Source: Nitrospira sp. | Lineage (GTDB): Bacteria; Nitrospirota; Nitrospiria; Nitrospirales; Nitrospiraceae | DNA length: 64,000 nucleotides | Assembly (NCBI GenBank): GCA_005116835.1 | Contig: SWDM01000022.1 | Location: 1-64,000, forward strand | Reading direction: 5' to 3' | Part shown: one piece after another, positions 16,506 to 24,181 of the stretch | How positions within the stretch are numbered: the stretch's first letter is position 1 | Layout: each line of letters opens with the position of its first letter | Position numbers and translations under genes: made by a program | The notes under the pieces: generated by a model | The model's database searches: none | Seen by the model: the letters and a program-made list of their open reading frames with translations, nothing else | What the model was told of the DNA's origin: nothing

Positions 16506-17276
16506 ATGAAGATCGGCAGAATTGCGCTCCTGCATCTTGAGACGATTCCTGGAGCCGTTGAGCACAATCAACAGGTGATTGTCGAAGCGATCAAACAAGC
16601 CGCTTCAGGCGGTGCACAGTGGATCGTGACTCCTGAACTGGCCACATGCGGGCTCCAGTTCGCAAGGGTCATTGGAACCGACTGGATCGAGCCACAACCA
16701 GATGCATGGATGCATCGCCTCTGCCGACTGGTAAAAGATTTGAAGCGGACTCTGTTTCTTGGTTGTCCGGAACGGGACTCGGGGCGGCTGTACAATTCTG
16801 TCTTTGTGATCAATTCACGAGGCGAGGTCATTGGAAGGCATCGCAAGATCAATGTCAAAAGCGATTCTCTCTCATGGTCAAGCCCCGGAGAAGCTGTCGT
16901 GCCGCTCCAGTGTGATGGGCTGAAAGTGGGCCTCTTGGTGTGCGCCGATGCCTTTACGCCCGGTATCGCCGCCACCTTAAAATCTGGGGGCGCACAAATT
17001 CTTGTTTCTCCCTCTTCCTGGGGCCCTGGCCTCCATGGGCCGAACGGTGAATGGGAAGAGCGAACCCGTGAGACTGGGCTGCCGCTGATCGTGTGCAATA
17101 GAACCGGAGCCGAGAAGACACTCGATTTCTGGAAGGCTCAAAGTCTGGTAGTGAAGAATGGGAGACGCCTGCTTTCACATGCCTCTGAGCAATCTGCTGT
17201 GCTGACATTCGATTGGAACTTCACGACCATGACTCCTTTGTCCACGGTCTACCAAACGGAGTACCTGAAAACATGA
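16506..17276 (+). CDS. Carbon-nitrogen hydrolase (nitrilase superfamily) in the B12 uptake operon
   Basis: 256 residues. The catalytic triad of the superfamily is present: Glu44 in VTPELATCG, Lys114 in GRHRKINV, and Cys146 in VGLLVCADAF. Downstream GGAQILVSPSSWGPG and PLIVCNRTG complete the fold. Length matches amidase-type members. The ATG follows the ATPase stop by one base, so it belongs to the riboswitch-1 operon. Substrate is unknown; corrinoid side chains or the lower-ligand linker carry amide bonds, so a corrinoid amidase role can be proposed but is only inference. The gene is followed by a hairpin and the second riboswitch. Confidence 0.82.
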   Translation: MKIGRIALLHLETIPGAVEHNQQVIVEAIKQAASGGAQWIVTPELATCGLQFARVIGTDWIEPQPDAWMHRLCRLVKDLKRTLFLGCPERDSGRLYNSVFVINSRGEVIGRHRKINVKSDSLSWSSPGEAVVPLQCDGLKVGLLVCADAFTPGIAATLKSGGAQILVSPSSWGPGLHGPNGEWEERTRETGLPLIVCNRTGAEKTLDFWKAQSLVVKNGRRLLSHASEQSAVLTFDWNFTTMTPLSTVYQTEYLKT

Positions 17277-17278
17277 TT

Positions 17279-17308
17279 CTGTGAAGACCATACCATTGGT
17301 TTTCACAG
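17279..17308. terminator. Hairpin after the B12 uptake operon (possible terminator)
   Basis: CTGTGAA and ACCA pair with TGGT and TTCACAG in a nearly symmetrical stem-loop three bases after the stop codon. There is no long U tract, so factor-independent termination is uncertain. Confidence 0.4.
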
Positions 17309-17419
17309 CGGTAGGCCGTCCGTACAGATGCCAATGAACATGGTGTGAATTATAAGACAGCCCGGGCTATGTCCCCGGCCAGGCTGTGATGGAGAAGGGG
17401 GACGGTCAACTTTTTAGGA

Positions 17420-17661
17420 AAGAGTGTTTTGGAGAAGCGACGCGGGTGACGGGGAAGATGGTGCAAGTCCATCACGGTGCCGCCACTGTAAGCGGGGAGC
17501 ATTCTTCCAGATAAGCCACTGGTTCGGTGCGTGAAGCGTTGTACGTGAAGCGTGAAGCGAAGGCCTCGAAGGTTTTTGCGGGATACGCTTCATGATATAC
17601 GCGATACGTTTCAACTGGGAAGGCGGAAGAAGGCGACGATCCGCAAGTCAGGAGACCCATC
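17420..17661 (+). ncRNA. Cobalamin (B12) riboswitch 2, upstream of btuB
   Basis: Core blocks in order: GACGGGGAAGATGGTGCAAG, TCCATCACGGTGCCGCCACT, GTAAGCGGGGAGC, ATAAGCCACTGG, a variable arm, CTGGGAAGGCGG, GGCGACGATCCGCAAGTCAG, GAGACC. These match the class I cobalamin riboswitch. It sits about 45 bases before the TonB receptor gene and would control the whole second unit. Its variable arm also contains a dispersed palindrome (17527-17614). Confidence 0.9.
17527..17614. repeat. Palindrome family D inside riboswitch 2
   Basis: GTGCGTGAAGCGTTGTACGT and GAAGCGTGAAGCG face GGATACGCTTCATGATATAC and GCGATACGTTTCA. It occupies the same arm, between the AAGCCACTGG and GGGAAGGC blocks, that holds family E in riboswitch 1. 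Confidence 0.75.
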
Positions 17662-17707
17662 CCGCAGTTGATTCGACTCAACCCTTCGAGCACGAGGGAG
17701 GTTCGTC

Positions 17708-19768
17708 ATGACGTGGTTTATTCGTTTGTGTGGTGTGTGGTGGTGTCTATTTCCGCTGTTTGCACTGAGTTCTCCCGTCTATGCTGCCCCGGACATCGAA
17801 GTGGCTTCCGCTGACCAACAAGATGTCATCGAAACCCGCGAAGTTGTGGTCAGCGCGACAAAAACACCAATTCCAGTCAGTCAAGTCACAAGCGCGGTCG
17901 AGATTATCACTGGAGAGGAATTGGAGCGGAAAAAGATCAAGACCGTTATCGATGGATTGCGTCTTGCGCAGGGTGTGTTCGCAACCTCAAGTGGAGGTCC
18001 TGGCACGGAAGCTACTGTAAAAATGCGAGGAGCGTTTGCAAGACACACCTTAGTGTTGATCGACGGTGTAATCGTCAATAGTCCAACGACGGGTGCGTAC
18101 GACTTTTCAAATCTGACGGCGGAGAATATTGATCGTATCGAGATCCTTCGTGGTGCGCAAAGCATGCTGTACGGATCCGATGCCGTCGGAGGGGTCATCA
18201 ATATCTATACGAAAAAAGGGACCGGCACACCTACGGCAAGCACTTTCATTGAGTATGGTTCCTTTGCAAGCCTTCGTGAAGGTGGCTCTGCGTCTGGCTC
18301 AAAGGGTCCATTCGATTTTTCAGCATCGATATCCCGTTGGGACACAAGCAGTTTTTCGGCAATCAATTACCGACGTGGAGCGTTTGAGCGCGATGGATTT
18401 CATAACTGGCAGGGTTCTGGAAAGCTCGGCGTCTCACTACCGAATGACGGACGGTTAGAGTTCAATGCTCGATGGTATAACTCGGACGGCGGCTTTGACG
18501 GATTCGCGGACAGCGGTGCGCCGGCAGACGTGTTCGGTGCTAAACAATCGACTCGCAATCTGATTCTCAGCGGCACCTATGAGCAGCCACTGACATCGTG
18601 GTGGACCCAAAAACTGACTTTGGCACAGGCCAATGAACGATCACAAAGTGTAAGTGGAAATGCCGGCTACAATCTCAATACAAAGCAGTTTATCTCCGCC
18701 AACCCACAATGCTCCGGCCCACCTTTTTTGATCAATACCGATACATGCTTTACCCCATTTTCGAGTGATCTGAAAATCCTGAACCGTCGGCTGGAGTGGC
18801 AACATAATTTTCAAATTGGTAAGCCACTGCTGCTATCTGCCGGGTATCAATTTCGAGAAGAGCAGGGTGACGCTCCTGCATTCTACGGACCTGCACAGCC
18901 GAATAAGCTCATCTCGTCGCATGCCGGGTTTGCTCAGGCTCAGGTGAGTCTCTGGGACCGTCTAGATGTGACGGGTGGGGTCCGCCAGGATAGTTACAAC
19001 ATTTTTGGAGATGCCACAACCTATCGGGTTACGGCTGGTTATTTAGTGAAAGAAACCGGGACAAAGTTTCGAGGCAGCTATGCCACCGGGTTTAAGGCCC
19101 CGACCTTTAACGATCTGTTCTTTCAGCTTCCAGGCCAAGATTTTGGCAATCCCAACCTAAAGCCTGAGAAGAGCAAAAGTATGGATGTCGGGATCGATCA
19201 AAGCTTGTTCCAGGGGCGAGTACAACTCAACGCCGGTTATTTTTGGAACCGGTTTCAGGACTTAATCCAATTTGCATCGAGTTTCACTCCGTTATGTCCT
19301 GCGTCTACGCTCGGGTTCTGTCCTATCAATGTTGCGGAAGCGAAGTCCCAGGGGTGGGAGCTAGGATTCAAAGCAACGATCATGGAGGGATTGCAGATAC
19401 GAGGACAATACACCTATACGATGACTCGTGCGTTCGATACTCCCAGCAACCCATTAGGGGGAGATAAACGACTTCCTCGTTGGCCTGTCGATCAAGCCAC
19501 TCTTGGTCTCACATATCAACCAATTGAACCGTTGCGGATCAATGTGGATTACCGATTCGTAGGGGCCAGAAATAATAATTTGTCCAATACTCCCAATCAG
19601 CAACTAGGCTCTTTTAATGTGGTCAATGCCTCAGCGACGTACGACGTCACGAGAAACTGGCAAGTATTCGGTCGGGTTGACAATATTTTCAATGCTCGAT
19701 ACGAAGAAATTCTCTACTTCGGCACGCCGGTCCGTTCTGTATACGGCGGCGTGAAATTCACGTACTAA
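17708..19768 (+). CDS. btuB: TonB-dependent outer-membrane corrinoid receptor (BtuB-like)
   Basis: 686 residues with a signal peptide (1-27, ending SSPVYAAPD). TonB-box-like ETREVVVSATKTPIPV begins the plug, followed by VKMRGAFARHTLVLIDGVIV and IDRIEILRGAQSMLYGSDAV with GGVINIYTKKG. The remainder is a beta-barrel of alternating aromatic strands, including FRGSYATGFKAPTFNDLF and NPNLKPEKSKSMDVGID, ending in YGGVKFTY with a terminal aromatic as expected for barrel insertion. An insert with two Cys pairs (NPQCSGPPFLINTDTC; PLCPASTLGFC) may cap the loops. The riboswitch upstream and the B12 genes downstream support cobalamin as ligand. Confidence 0.9.
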   Translation: MTWFIRLCGVWWCLFPLFALSSPVYAAPDIEVASADQQDVIETREVVVSATKTPIPVSQVTSAVEIITGEELERKKIKTVIDGLRLAQGVFATSSGGPGTEATVKMRGAFARHTLVLIDGVIVNSPTTGAYDFSNLTAENIDRIEILRGAQSMLYGSDAVGGVINIYTKKGTGTPTASTFIEYGSFASLREGGSASGSKGPFDFSASISRWDTSSFSAINYRRGAFERDGFHNWQGSGKLGVSLPNDGRLEFNARWYNSDGGFDGFADSGAPADVFGAKQSTRNLILSGTYEQPLTSWWTQKLTLAQANERSQSVSGNAGYNLNTKQFISANPQCSGPPFLINTDTCFTPFSSDLKILNRRLEWQHNFQIGKPLLLSAGYQFREEQGDAPAFYGPAQPNKLISSHAGFAQAQVSLWDRLDVTGGVRQDSYNIFGDATTYRVTAGYLVKETGTKFRGSYATGFKAPTFNDLFFQLPGQDFGNPNLKPEKSKSMDVGIDQSLFQGRVQLNAGYFWNRFQDLIQFASSFTPLCPASTLGFCPINVAEAKSQGWELGFKATIMEGLQIRGQYTYTMTRAFDTPSNPLGGDKRLPRWPVDQATLGLTYQPIEPLRINVDYRFVGARNNNLSNTPNQQLGSFNVVNASATYDVTRNWQVFGRVDNIFNARYEEILYFGTPVRSVYGGVKFTY

Positions 19769-19775
19769 AGCATGC

Positions 19776-21212
19776 ATGAAGAAAATGAAGTTTTCACGAT
19801 TGGTCATCGCCGGTACCCACAGCGGTGTCGGCAAGACGACGGTTACCTTGGCGATTCTGGCGGCCCTGAAAGCTCGGGGCCGCCAGGTGCAGCCGTTTAA
19901 GGCTGGTCCTGATTTTATTGATCCGAGCCATCACAGCGCAGCAACCGGTCGTCTCTCTCGTAATCTGGACGGTTGGATGCTGGGGGAGTCGATCAATCGT
20001 GAGATCTTTGCCCGAGCTGCCGTCGATGCAGACATTTCGGTCATCGAAGGGATGATGGGGCTGTTCGACGGTAGTTCGCCGGTGAATGAGATCGGCAGCA
20101 CGGCTGAACTGTCGAAGCAACTGGATGCGCCGGTGCTGCTGGTCATCGACGGGAGCGCGATGGCCCGCTCCGCTGCCGCCATGGTGTTGGGGTATGCGAA
20201 GTTCGATCCGTCTGTACGGGTGGTCGGAGTGCTGTTCAATCGAGTCAGCAGCGAAGGCCACTACAAGCTGCTGAAAGACGCAGTGGAACAAGCCACTGAT
20301 GTGGTGGTTGTAGGATATCTGCGACCGGATCCAGCTTTGACGATTGCCGATCGCCATCTTGGGCTTGTGACGGCGATGGAACAGGGGACCGGCGAACTCT
20401 ATGATCGGCTGGCGAAGGCAGGGGTAGAGACGATCGATCTAGATCGAATCGAGGAATTGGCAAGATCGGCCCCTGAGTTCGTGAGGCGTAAGGGGTTAGG
20501 CGTGAGGGGTGATGAGATTGCTGCCACTCGCCTGACGCCTAACGCCTCACGCCTTACGGTTAAAGTGGGCATCGCCTACGATCAGGCATTTTGCTTTTAC
20601 TATCCAGACAATCTGGAGTTGCTTGAAGCAGCAGGGGCTGAGTTGGTCAAGTTTTCGCCCATGAACGATCAGACGCTACCAGACGTGGATATGCTGTACC
20701 TCGGTGGCGGCTATCCGGAACTGCATGGCGAACGGCTGGCAGGAAATGTCGCGATGCGAACGGCTATTAAGCAATTTGCCGAGCGAGGCGGAACGATCTA
20801 TGCGGAATGCGGAGGGATGATGTATCTCACGAACACCATCCGCGATTTCGCCGGCCAATCGCATGAGATGGTCGGGTTGTTTTCTGCTGAAACGGTCATG
20901 CGGAAGCCGGGGTTGACCTTGGGATATAGAACGATGGAACTCGCGCAAGATTGCATCCTCGGTGTGTCCGGTACCGTTGCGCGAGGGCATGAGTTCCATT
21001 ACTCCATGCTGGTTCCAAAAGGAAGGCTCGACTATGCCTGCGCGCTCCGTGATGCGAAGGGGCTATCGACGGGGCAGGACGGGCTCATTGCGGGCAACAC
21101 GACGGCGCTCTATACCCATCTGCATTTTGCCAGTCAGCCGAAGATTGCAAAGTCTTTGGTGGCATCTGGGCGTCGGAATTCCCCACGATTAATGATGGCT
21201 CAGAAGGGTTAA
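19776..21212 (+). CDS. cbiA: Cobyrinate a,c-diamide synthase
   Basis: 478 residues; ATG 19776 (or 19785). The N-terminal ATPase half starts with VIAGTHSGVGKTTVTLAILA (P-loop 13-21) and FKAGPDFIDPSHH. The C-terminal glutamine amidotransferase half carries LYLGGGYPELHGERLA and the nucleophile Cys345 in YAECGGMMYL. It amidates the a and c side chains of cobyrinate using glutamine and ATP. Residues about 236-261 (RRKGLGVRGDEIAATRLTPN and following) are coded by a palindromic repeat inserted in frame in the linker between the two halves. The catalytic parts look intact, so the gene is probably functional. It begins 7 bases after btuB. Confidence 0.9.
   Translation: MKKMKFSRLVIAGTHSGVGKTTVTLAILAALKARGRQVQPFKAGPDFIDPSHHSAATGRLSRNLDGWMLGESINREIFARAAVDADISVIEGMMGLFDGSSPVNEIGSTAELSKQLDAPVLLVIDGSAMARSAAAMVLGYAKFDPSVRVVGVLFNRVSSEGHYKLLKDAVEQATDVVVVGYLRPDPALTIADRHLGLVTAMEQGTGELYDRLAKAGVETIDLDRIEELARSAPEFVRRKGLGVRGDEIAATRLTPNASRLTVKVGIAYDQAFCFYYPDNLELLEAAGAELVKFSPMNDQTLPDVDMLYLGGGYPELHGERLAGNVAMRTAIKQFAERGGTIYAECGGMMYLTNTIRDFAGQSHEMVGLFSAETVMRKPGLTLGYRTMELAQDCILGVSGTVARGHEFHYSMLVPKGRLDYACALRDAKGLSTGQDGLIAGNTTALYTHLHFASQPKIAKSLVASGRRNSPRLMMAQKG
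20481..20557. repeat. Palindromic repeat inserted in frame inside cbiA
   Basis: GTGAGGCGTAAGGGGTTAGG with CGTGAGG (20481-20507) faces CGCCTGACGCCTAACGCCTC with ACGCCTTAC (20529-20557). It belongs to the GTGAGGCG branch of family D otherwise found in intergenic DNA, and keeps the reading frame. Confidence 0.8.
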
Positions 21213-21213
21213 G

Positions 21214-21813
21214 ATGACGGAGCAGGACGAACACAAGGCGAAGATGGAACGGCTGAAGGCGTCAGTGGATCGTCGCATTGAGGCGGCGCAGGAAGAGAAA
21301 GGGCTGTTGATTGTCTATACTGGCGCAGGTAAAGGAAAGACGACCGCTGCGCTGGGGATGGCTCTTCGCTGCCTCGGTCATGGGATGAAGATCGCGGTGG
21401 TCCAGTTTATCAAGGGGGCGATCGATACAGCGGAAGAACGGGCGCTCAAATCTTTCGGCGACCGCGTCACCTTTCTTCGCATGGGAGAAGGCTACACCTG
21501 GGAAACCCAAGATCGCGAGCGGGATACGAAGTTTGCGCAACAGGCCTGGGCTGAGGTCTGTGGGTTTTTGCGCGATCCCTCGTACGCGATGGTCATTCTG
21601 GATGAGTTCAATATCGCCCTCCAGCACGACTATGTCTCCCTAGACGATGTGCTGCCGGCACTGCGCTCGCGTCCTTTGATGCAGCATGTCGTGATTACCG
21701 GTCGCGGCGCCAAAGAATCGTTGATTGAGGCAGCCGATCTGGTGACGGAGATGAAACAGGTTAAACATCCTTTTCGGAAAGGCGTGAAGGCGCAGCCGGG
21801 GGTGGAGTTTTAG
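21214..21813 (+). CDS. cobO: Corrinoid adenosyltransferase, CobO/BtuR (CobA) type
   Basis: 199 residues. The P-loop TGAGKGKTTAALGMALRCLG (GAGKGKTT at 37-44), VVQFIKGAIDTAEE, GEGYTWETQDRERD and VILDEFNIALQHDYV are characteristic of the CobA/BtuR adenosyltransferases, which attach the adenosyl ligand to cob(I)alamin or cob(I)yrinate. Length matches the family. ATG lies one base after the cbiA stop. The TAG stop is directly abutted by the 210-bp inverted-repeat element. Confidence 0.92.
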   Translation: MTEQDEHKAKMERLKASVDRRIEAAQEEKGLLIVYTGAGKGKTTAALGMALRCLGHGMKIAVVQFIKGAIDTAEERALKSFGDRVTFLRMGEGYTWETQDRERDTKFAQQAWAEVCGFLRDPSYAMVILDEFNIALQHDYVSLDDVLPALRSRPLMQHVVITGRGAKESLIEAADLVTEMKQVKHPFRKGVKAQPGVEF

Positions 21814-22023
21814 CAGGATGCTGAAAAAGTCCGCCAGCAGGGGAGGGATGGCTCGGTGAGTCCCCTGTGCTCGCGCAACGCGCGGTCTCAGAAGACCCTC
21901 GTTGGACGCGCGCAGTGGGGGACTCATCCGGGCCATCCTAGGGGCAACGAAATAAGCAAGCTTGGAGTAACTATCTTTAGTCACTCGCTGCGGCCTTGCT
22001 GGACGGCCTTTTTGAGCATCCTG
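21814..22023. mobile_element. MITE-like 210-bp element with terminal inverted repeats
   Basis: The left end CAGGATGCTGAAAAAGTCCG and CCAGCAG is inverted at the right end as TTGCTGGACGGCCTTTTTGA and GCATCCTG. Inside, GGATGGCTCGGTGAGTCCCC is inverted as GGGGGACTCATCCGGGCCAT. No protein is coded. It begins immediately after the cobO stop codon. A related left end sits at 11444-11470. Confidence 0.75.
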
Positions 22024-22090
22024 TGTGCCAACATAGTTTTTCCGTAGTCTGATATTCGGCTTGCGTAAGAGAGAGGAGCGTTCTTCACCC

Positions 22091-22327
22091 ATGAGAGGTC
22101 CGGTGACAAAGACCTGCGAGGCCTGCGGGGAGATGTTCGAGTGCGGTGGATACCAATGTTGGTGCGGAAAGATCGGTATTACAGAGTCACATATGGATTG
22201 GATTGCCGCTCGGTTTCAAGACTGTCTATGTTTGATCTGTCTTAAGAAGGTCGGAGCCGGCGATGTGGGGCTTGTTCCGCTCAAAACAGCCGCTCCGGCA
22301 TATGCCGAGCACAAGGAGCCCTCATGA
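22091..22327 (+). CDS. Cysteine-rich CWC family protein
   Basis: 78 residues from ATG 22091; TTG 22061 would add ten residues. Cysteines form CEACGEMFECGGYQCWCGK and later CLCLICLKK, the CWC family pattern, suggesting a small metal-binding protein, probably cytoplasmic. No function is established. Its stop overlaps the bluB start (ATGA), which ties it to the B12 operon. Confidence 0.75.
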   Translation: MRGPVTKTCEACGEMFECGGYQCWCGKIGITESHMDWIAARFQDCLCLICLKKVGAGDVGLVPLKTAAPAYAEHKEPS

Positions 22328-23145
22328 CTGTGCGTCCGAGCATCAACAATGCCGGCAACGGAAGATTCTCGGACCCTGAGCGCGCGGCGGTCTACCGGGT
22401 GATTTTTGAACGGCGGGACGTACGCAAGAATTTTGTGAGAAAACCGATAGCCGATGAGGTCCTTGAGAGGATCTTGACTGCGGCGCATCACGCCGGATCG
22501 GTCGGCTTTATGCAGCCATGGGACTTTGTCGTGATCCGTGAACGTTCGACCAAACGCGCGGTCAAACAGCTCTTTACTCAGGCGAATACGGAGGCAGGCA
22601 AGCAGTACGAGGGTCTCCGCGCGACGCTGTACCGGAGCCTGAAGCTCGAAGGGATTGAAGAAGCGCCGGTCAATGTCGGTGTCACATGCAGCCGTCAGCG
22701 GGGTGGCCCTCATGTGTTGGGCCGGTCCACGGTACGGGACACGGATTTGTATAGTACCTGCTGCGCGATTCAAAATCTCTGGCTCGCCGCGCGAGCGGAA
22801 GGTATTGGGGTCGGTTGGGTCAGTATTCTTGACCATGGAGCCATGAAAAAGATCCTGGGTATCCCCAGGCCTGTCAAGCTATTGGCCTACCTCTGTCTCG
22901 GCTACGTCTCAGACTTCGCGGCGAAGCCTGAGCTGGAAACAGCAGGATGGCGAGCCAGGATTCCGATAGAGGAACTTATTCACTACGAGTCATGGGGAAT
23001 GACAATACAGGGCGATGGGAGGAAGGGCGATGCGCATTACAAAGGTCTACACGAGAACCGGGGACGCGGGAAAAACCAGACTGGCCGGGGGCCAGCAGGT
23101 ATGGAAGGACAGTCTGCGAGTCGAGGCCTACGGCACCCTCGATGA
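22324..23145 (+). CDS. bluB: 5,6-dimethylbenzimidazole synthase
   Basis: 273 residues. Nitroreductase-like flavin fold with BluB hallmarks: VIFERRDVRKNFV, HHAGSVGFMQPWDFVVI, ARAEGIGVGWVSI and KLLAYLCLGYV. BluB cleaves reduced FMN with oxygen to make the lower ligand of B12, so an oxygen-dependent route is implied. The conserved part ends around IPIEELIHYESWGM (about residue 223). The last 50 or so residues are Gly/Arg-rich and overlap the next gene by 116 bases in another frame, so the tail is probably not native and may reflect a lost stop codon. Confidence 0.9.
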   Translation: MTVRPSINNAGNGRFSDPERAAVYRVIFERRDVRKNFVRKPIADEVLERILTAAHHAGSVGFMQPWDFVVIRERSTKRAVKQLFTQANTEAGKQYEGLRATLYRSLKLEGIEEAPVNVGVTCSRQRGGPHVLGRSTVRDTDLYSTCCAIQNLWLAARAEGIGVGWVSILDHGAMKKILGIPRPVKLLAYLCLGYVSDFAAKPELETAGWRARIPIEELIHYESWGMTIQGDGRKGDAHYKGLHENRGRGKNQTGRGPAGMEGQSASRGLRHPR

Positions 23146-23626
23146 GTTGAATGCAGTAGTGGGGGTGGTGCGGGTGATGAACGCCGAGATGGTCGGGAGC
23201 CACGCCGAGGCGGAACAGCTGGAGGAGAATCTCCGATGGATCCAGAACAAACTGTTCGATCTCGGTGGGATCCTTGCGACAGCTCCAGGCCAAACGTTTA
23301 AGAACATGCCCCAGGTCACGGCGACAGACGTGACGAAGCTGGAGAAGATGATCGATCGTTGTCAGAAAGACTTGGCGCCGCTCAAAGAATTTATTTTGCC
23401 TGGCGGGGGAAAAGTATCGGGGTTTCTGCATCAAGCGAGGACCGTCTGCCGACGGGCAGAGCGACTATGCGTGCATCTTTCGCGGGAAGAGCCGGTCGAC
23501 CCGGTGAATATTAAGTTTGTGAATCGCCTGAGCGATGCCCTGTTTGTCTTGGCACGTTGGGCTGCCAAGACTCAGGGGGAACCGGAGTTTCTCTGGCAGC
23601 GCGACGTGAAGAAGGTTGCGGGTTGA
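23030..23626 (+). CDS. Cob(I)alamin adenosyltransferase, PduO/MMAB type
   Basis: 198 residues from ATG 23030 (MRITKVYTRTGDAGKTRLAG, with the conserved N-terminal TRTGDxGxT motif). It continues with EAYGTLDELNAVVGVVR and ends with the family signature LPGGGKVSGFLHQARTVCRR, AERL, and NRLSDALFVLARWAAKTQGE. This all-helical enzyme is unrelated in fold to CobO, so the operon encodes two non-homologous adenosyltransferases. The start overlaps the bluB tail by 116 bases. A remnant of another copy lies at 30347-30463. Confidence 0.9.
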   Translation: MRITKVYTRTGDAGKTRLAGGQQVWKDSLRVEAYGTLDELNAVVGVVRVMNAEMVGSHAEAEQLEENLRWIQNKLFDLGGILATAPGQTFKNMPQVTATDVTKLEKMIDRCQKDLAPLKEFILPGGGKVSGFLHQARTVCRRAERLCVHLSREEPVDPVNIKFVNRLSDALFVLARWAAKTQGEPEFLWQRDVKKVAG

Positions 23627-23630
23627 CGGC

Positions 23631-24167
23631 ATGAAGAAGCCGCGCAGGGGACGTTCGAGACTCATTCTCGTGCTTGGCGGTGCTGCGTCAGGCAAGAGCC
23701 AGCTGGCGCTCGAGCTGGCAGGTGAGAAGGGGCCGAGGGCCTTTGTGGCAACTGGCCAGGCATTGGATCGAGAAATGAAAGTACGAATCGAGCGGCATCA
23801 GGCTAGTCGGTCGCCAGACTGGGTGACGGCAGAGGTTCCCGTGAATCTCGCCGAATGGTTTACCGATAATAGCACAAGCTATCATACGGTTGTGCTTGAC
23901 TGCCTCACGTTATGGTTGAGTAATTTAACCGGCCATAGACGGACTGATGTGGATGTGTTGGAAGCGACAACCGACCTGCTTCAGACCATCCGGAGGACGC
24001 CATCTCTGGTTGTGATCGTGAGCAACGAACTAGGATTAGGGCTCGTGCCCGCGACAAAACCGGTTAGGGCATTTAGGGATCTGGCTGGGCGGGTCAATCA
24101 ACAGGTGGCGGCAGAGGCAGATGAAGTCTACTTGGCAGTCAGTGGGCTGCCGCTGAGATTGAAGTAA
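23631..24167 (+). CDS. cobU: Adenosylcobinamide kinase / cobinamide-phosphate guanylyltransferase
   Basis: 178 residues from ATG 23631, four bases after the adenosyltransferase stop. P-loop GGAASGKS (16-23), ERHQASRSPDW with the guanylylated His region, VVLDCLTLWLSNL and VSNELGLGLVP are CobU hallmarks. It phosphorylates adenosylcobinamide and transfers GMP to it. Length matches the family. Confidence 0.92.
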   Translation: MKKPRRGRSRLILVLGGAASGKSQLALELAGEKGPRAFVATGQALDREMKVRIERHQASRSPDWVTAEVPVNLAEWFTDNSTSYHTVVLDCLTLWLSNLTGHRRTDVDVLEATTDLLQTIRRTPSLVVIVSNELGLGLVPATKPVRAFRDLAGRVNQQVAAEADEVYLAVSGLPLRLK

Positions 24168-24181
24168 GAGGGGTGGTGAGT

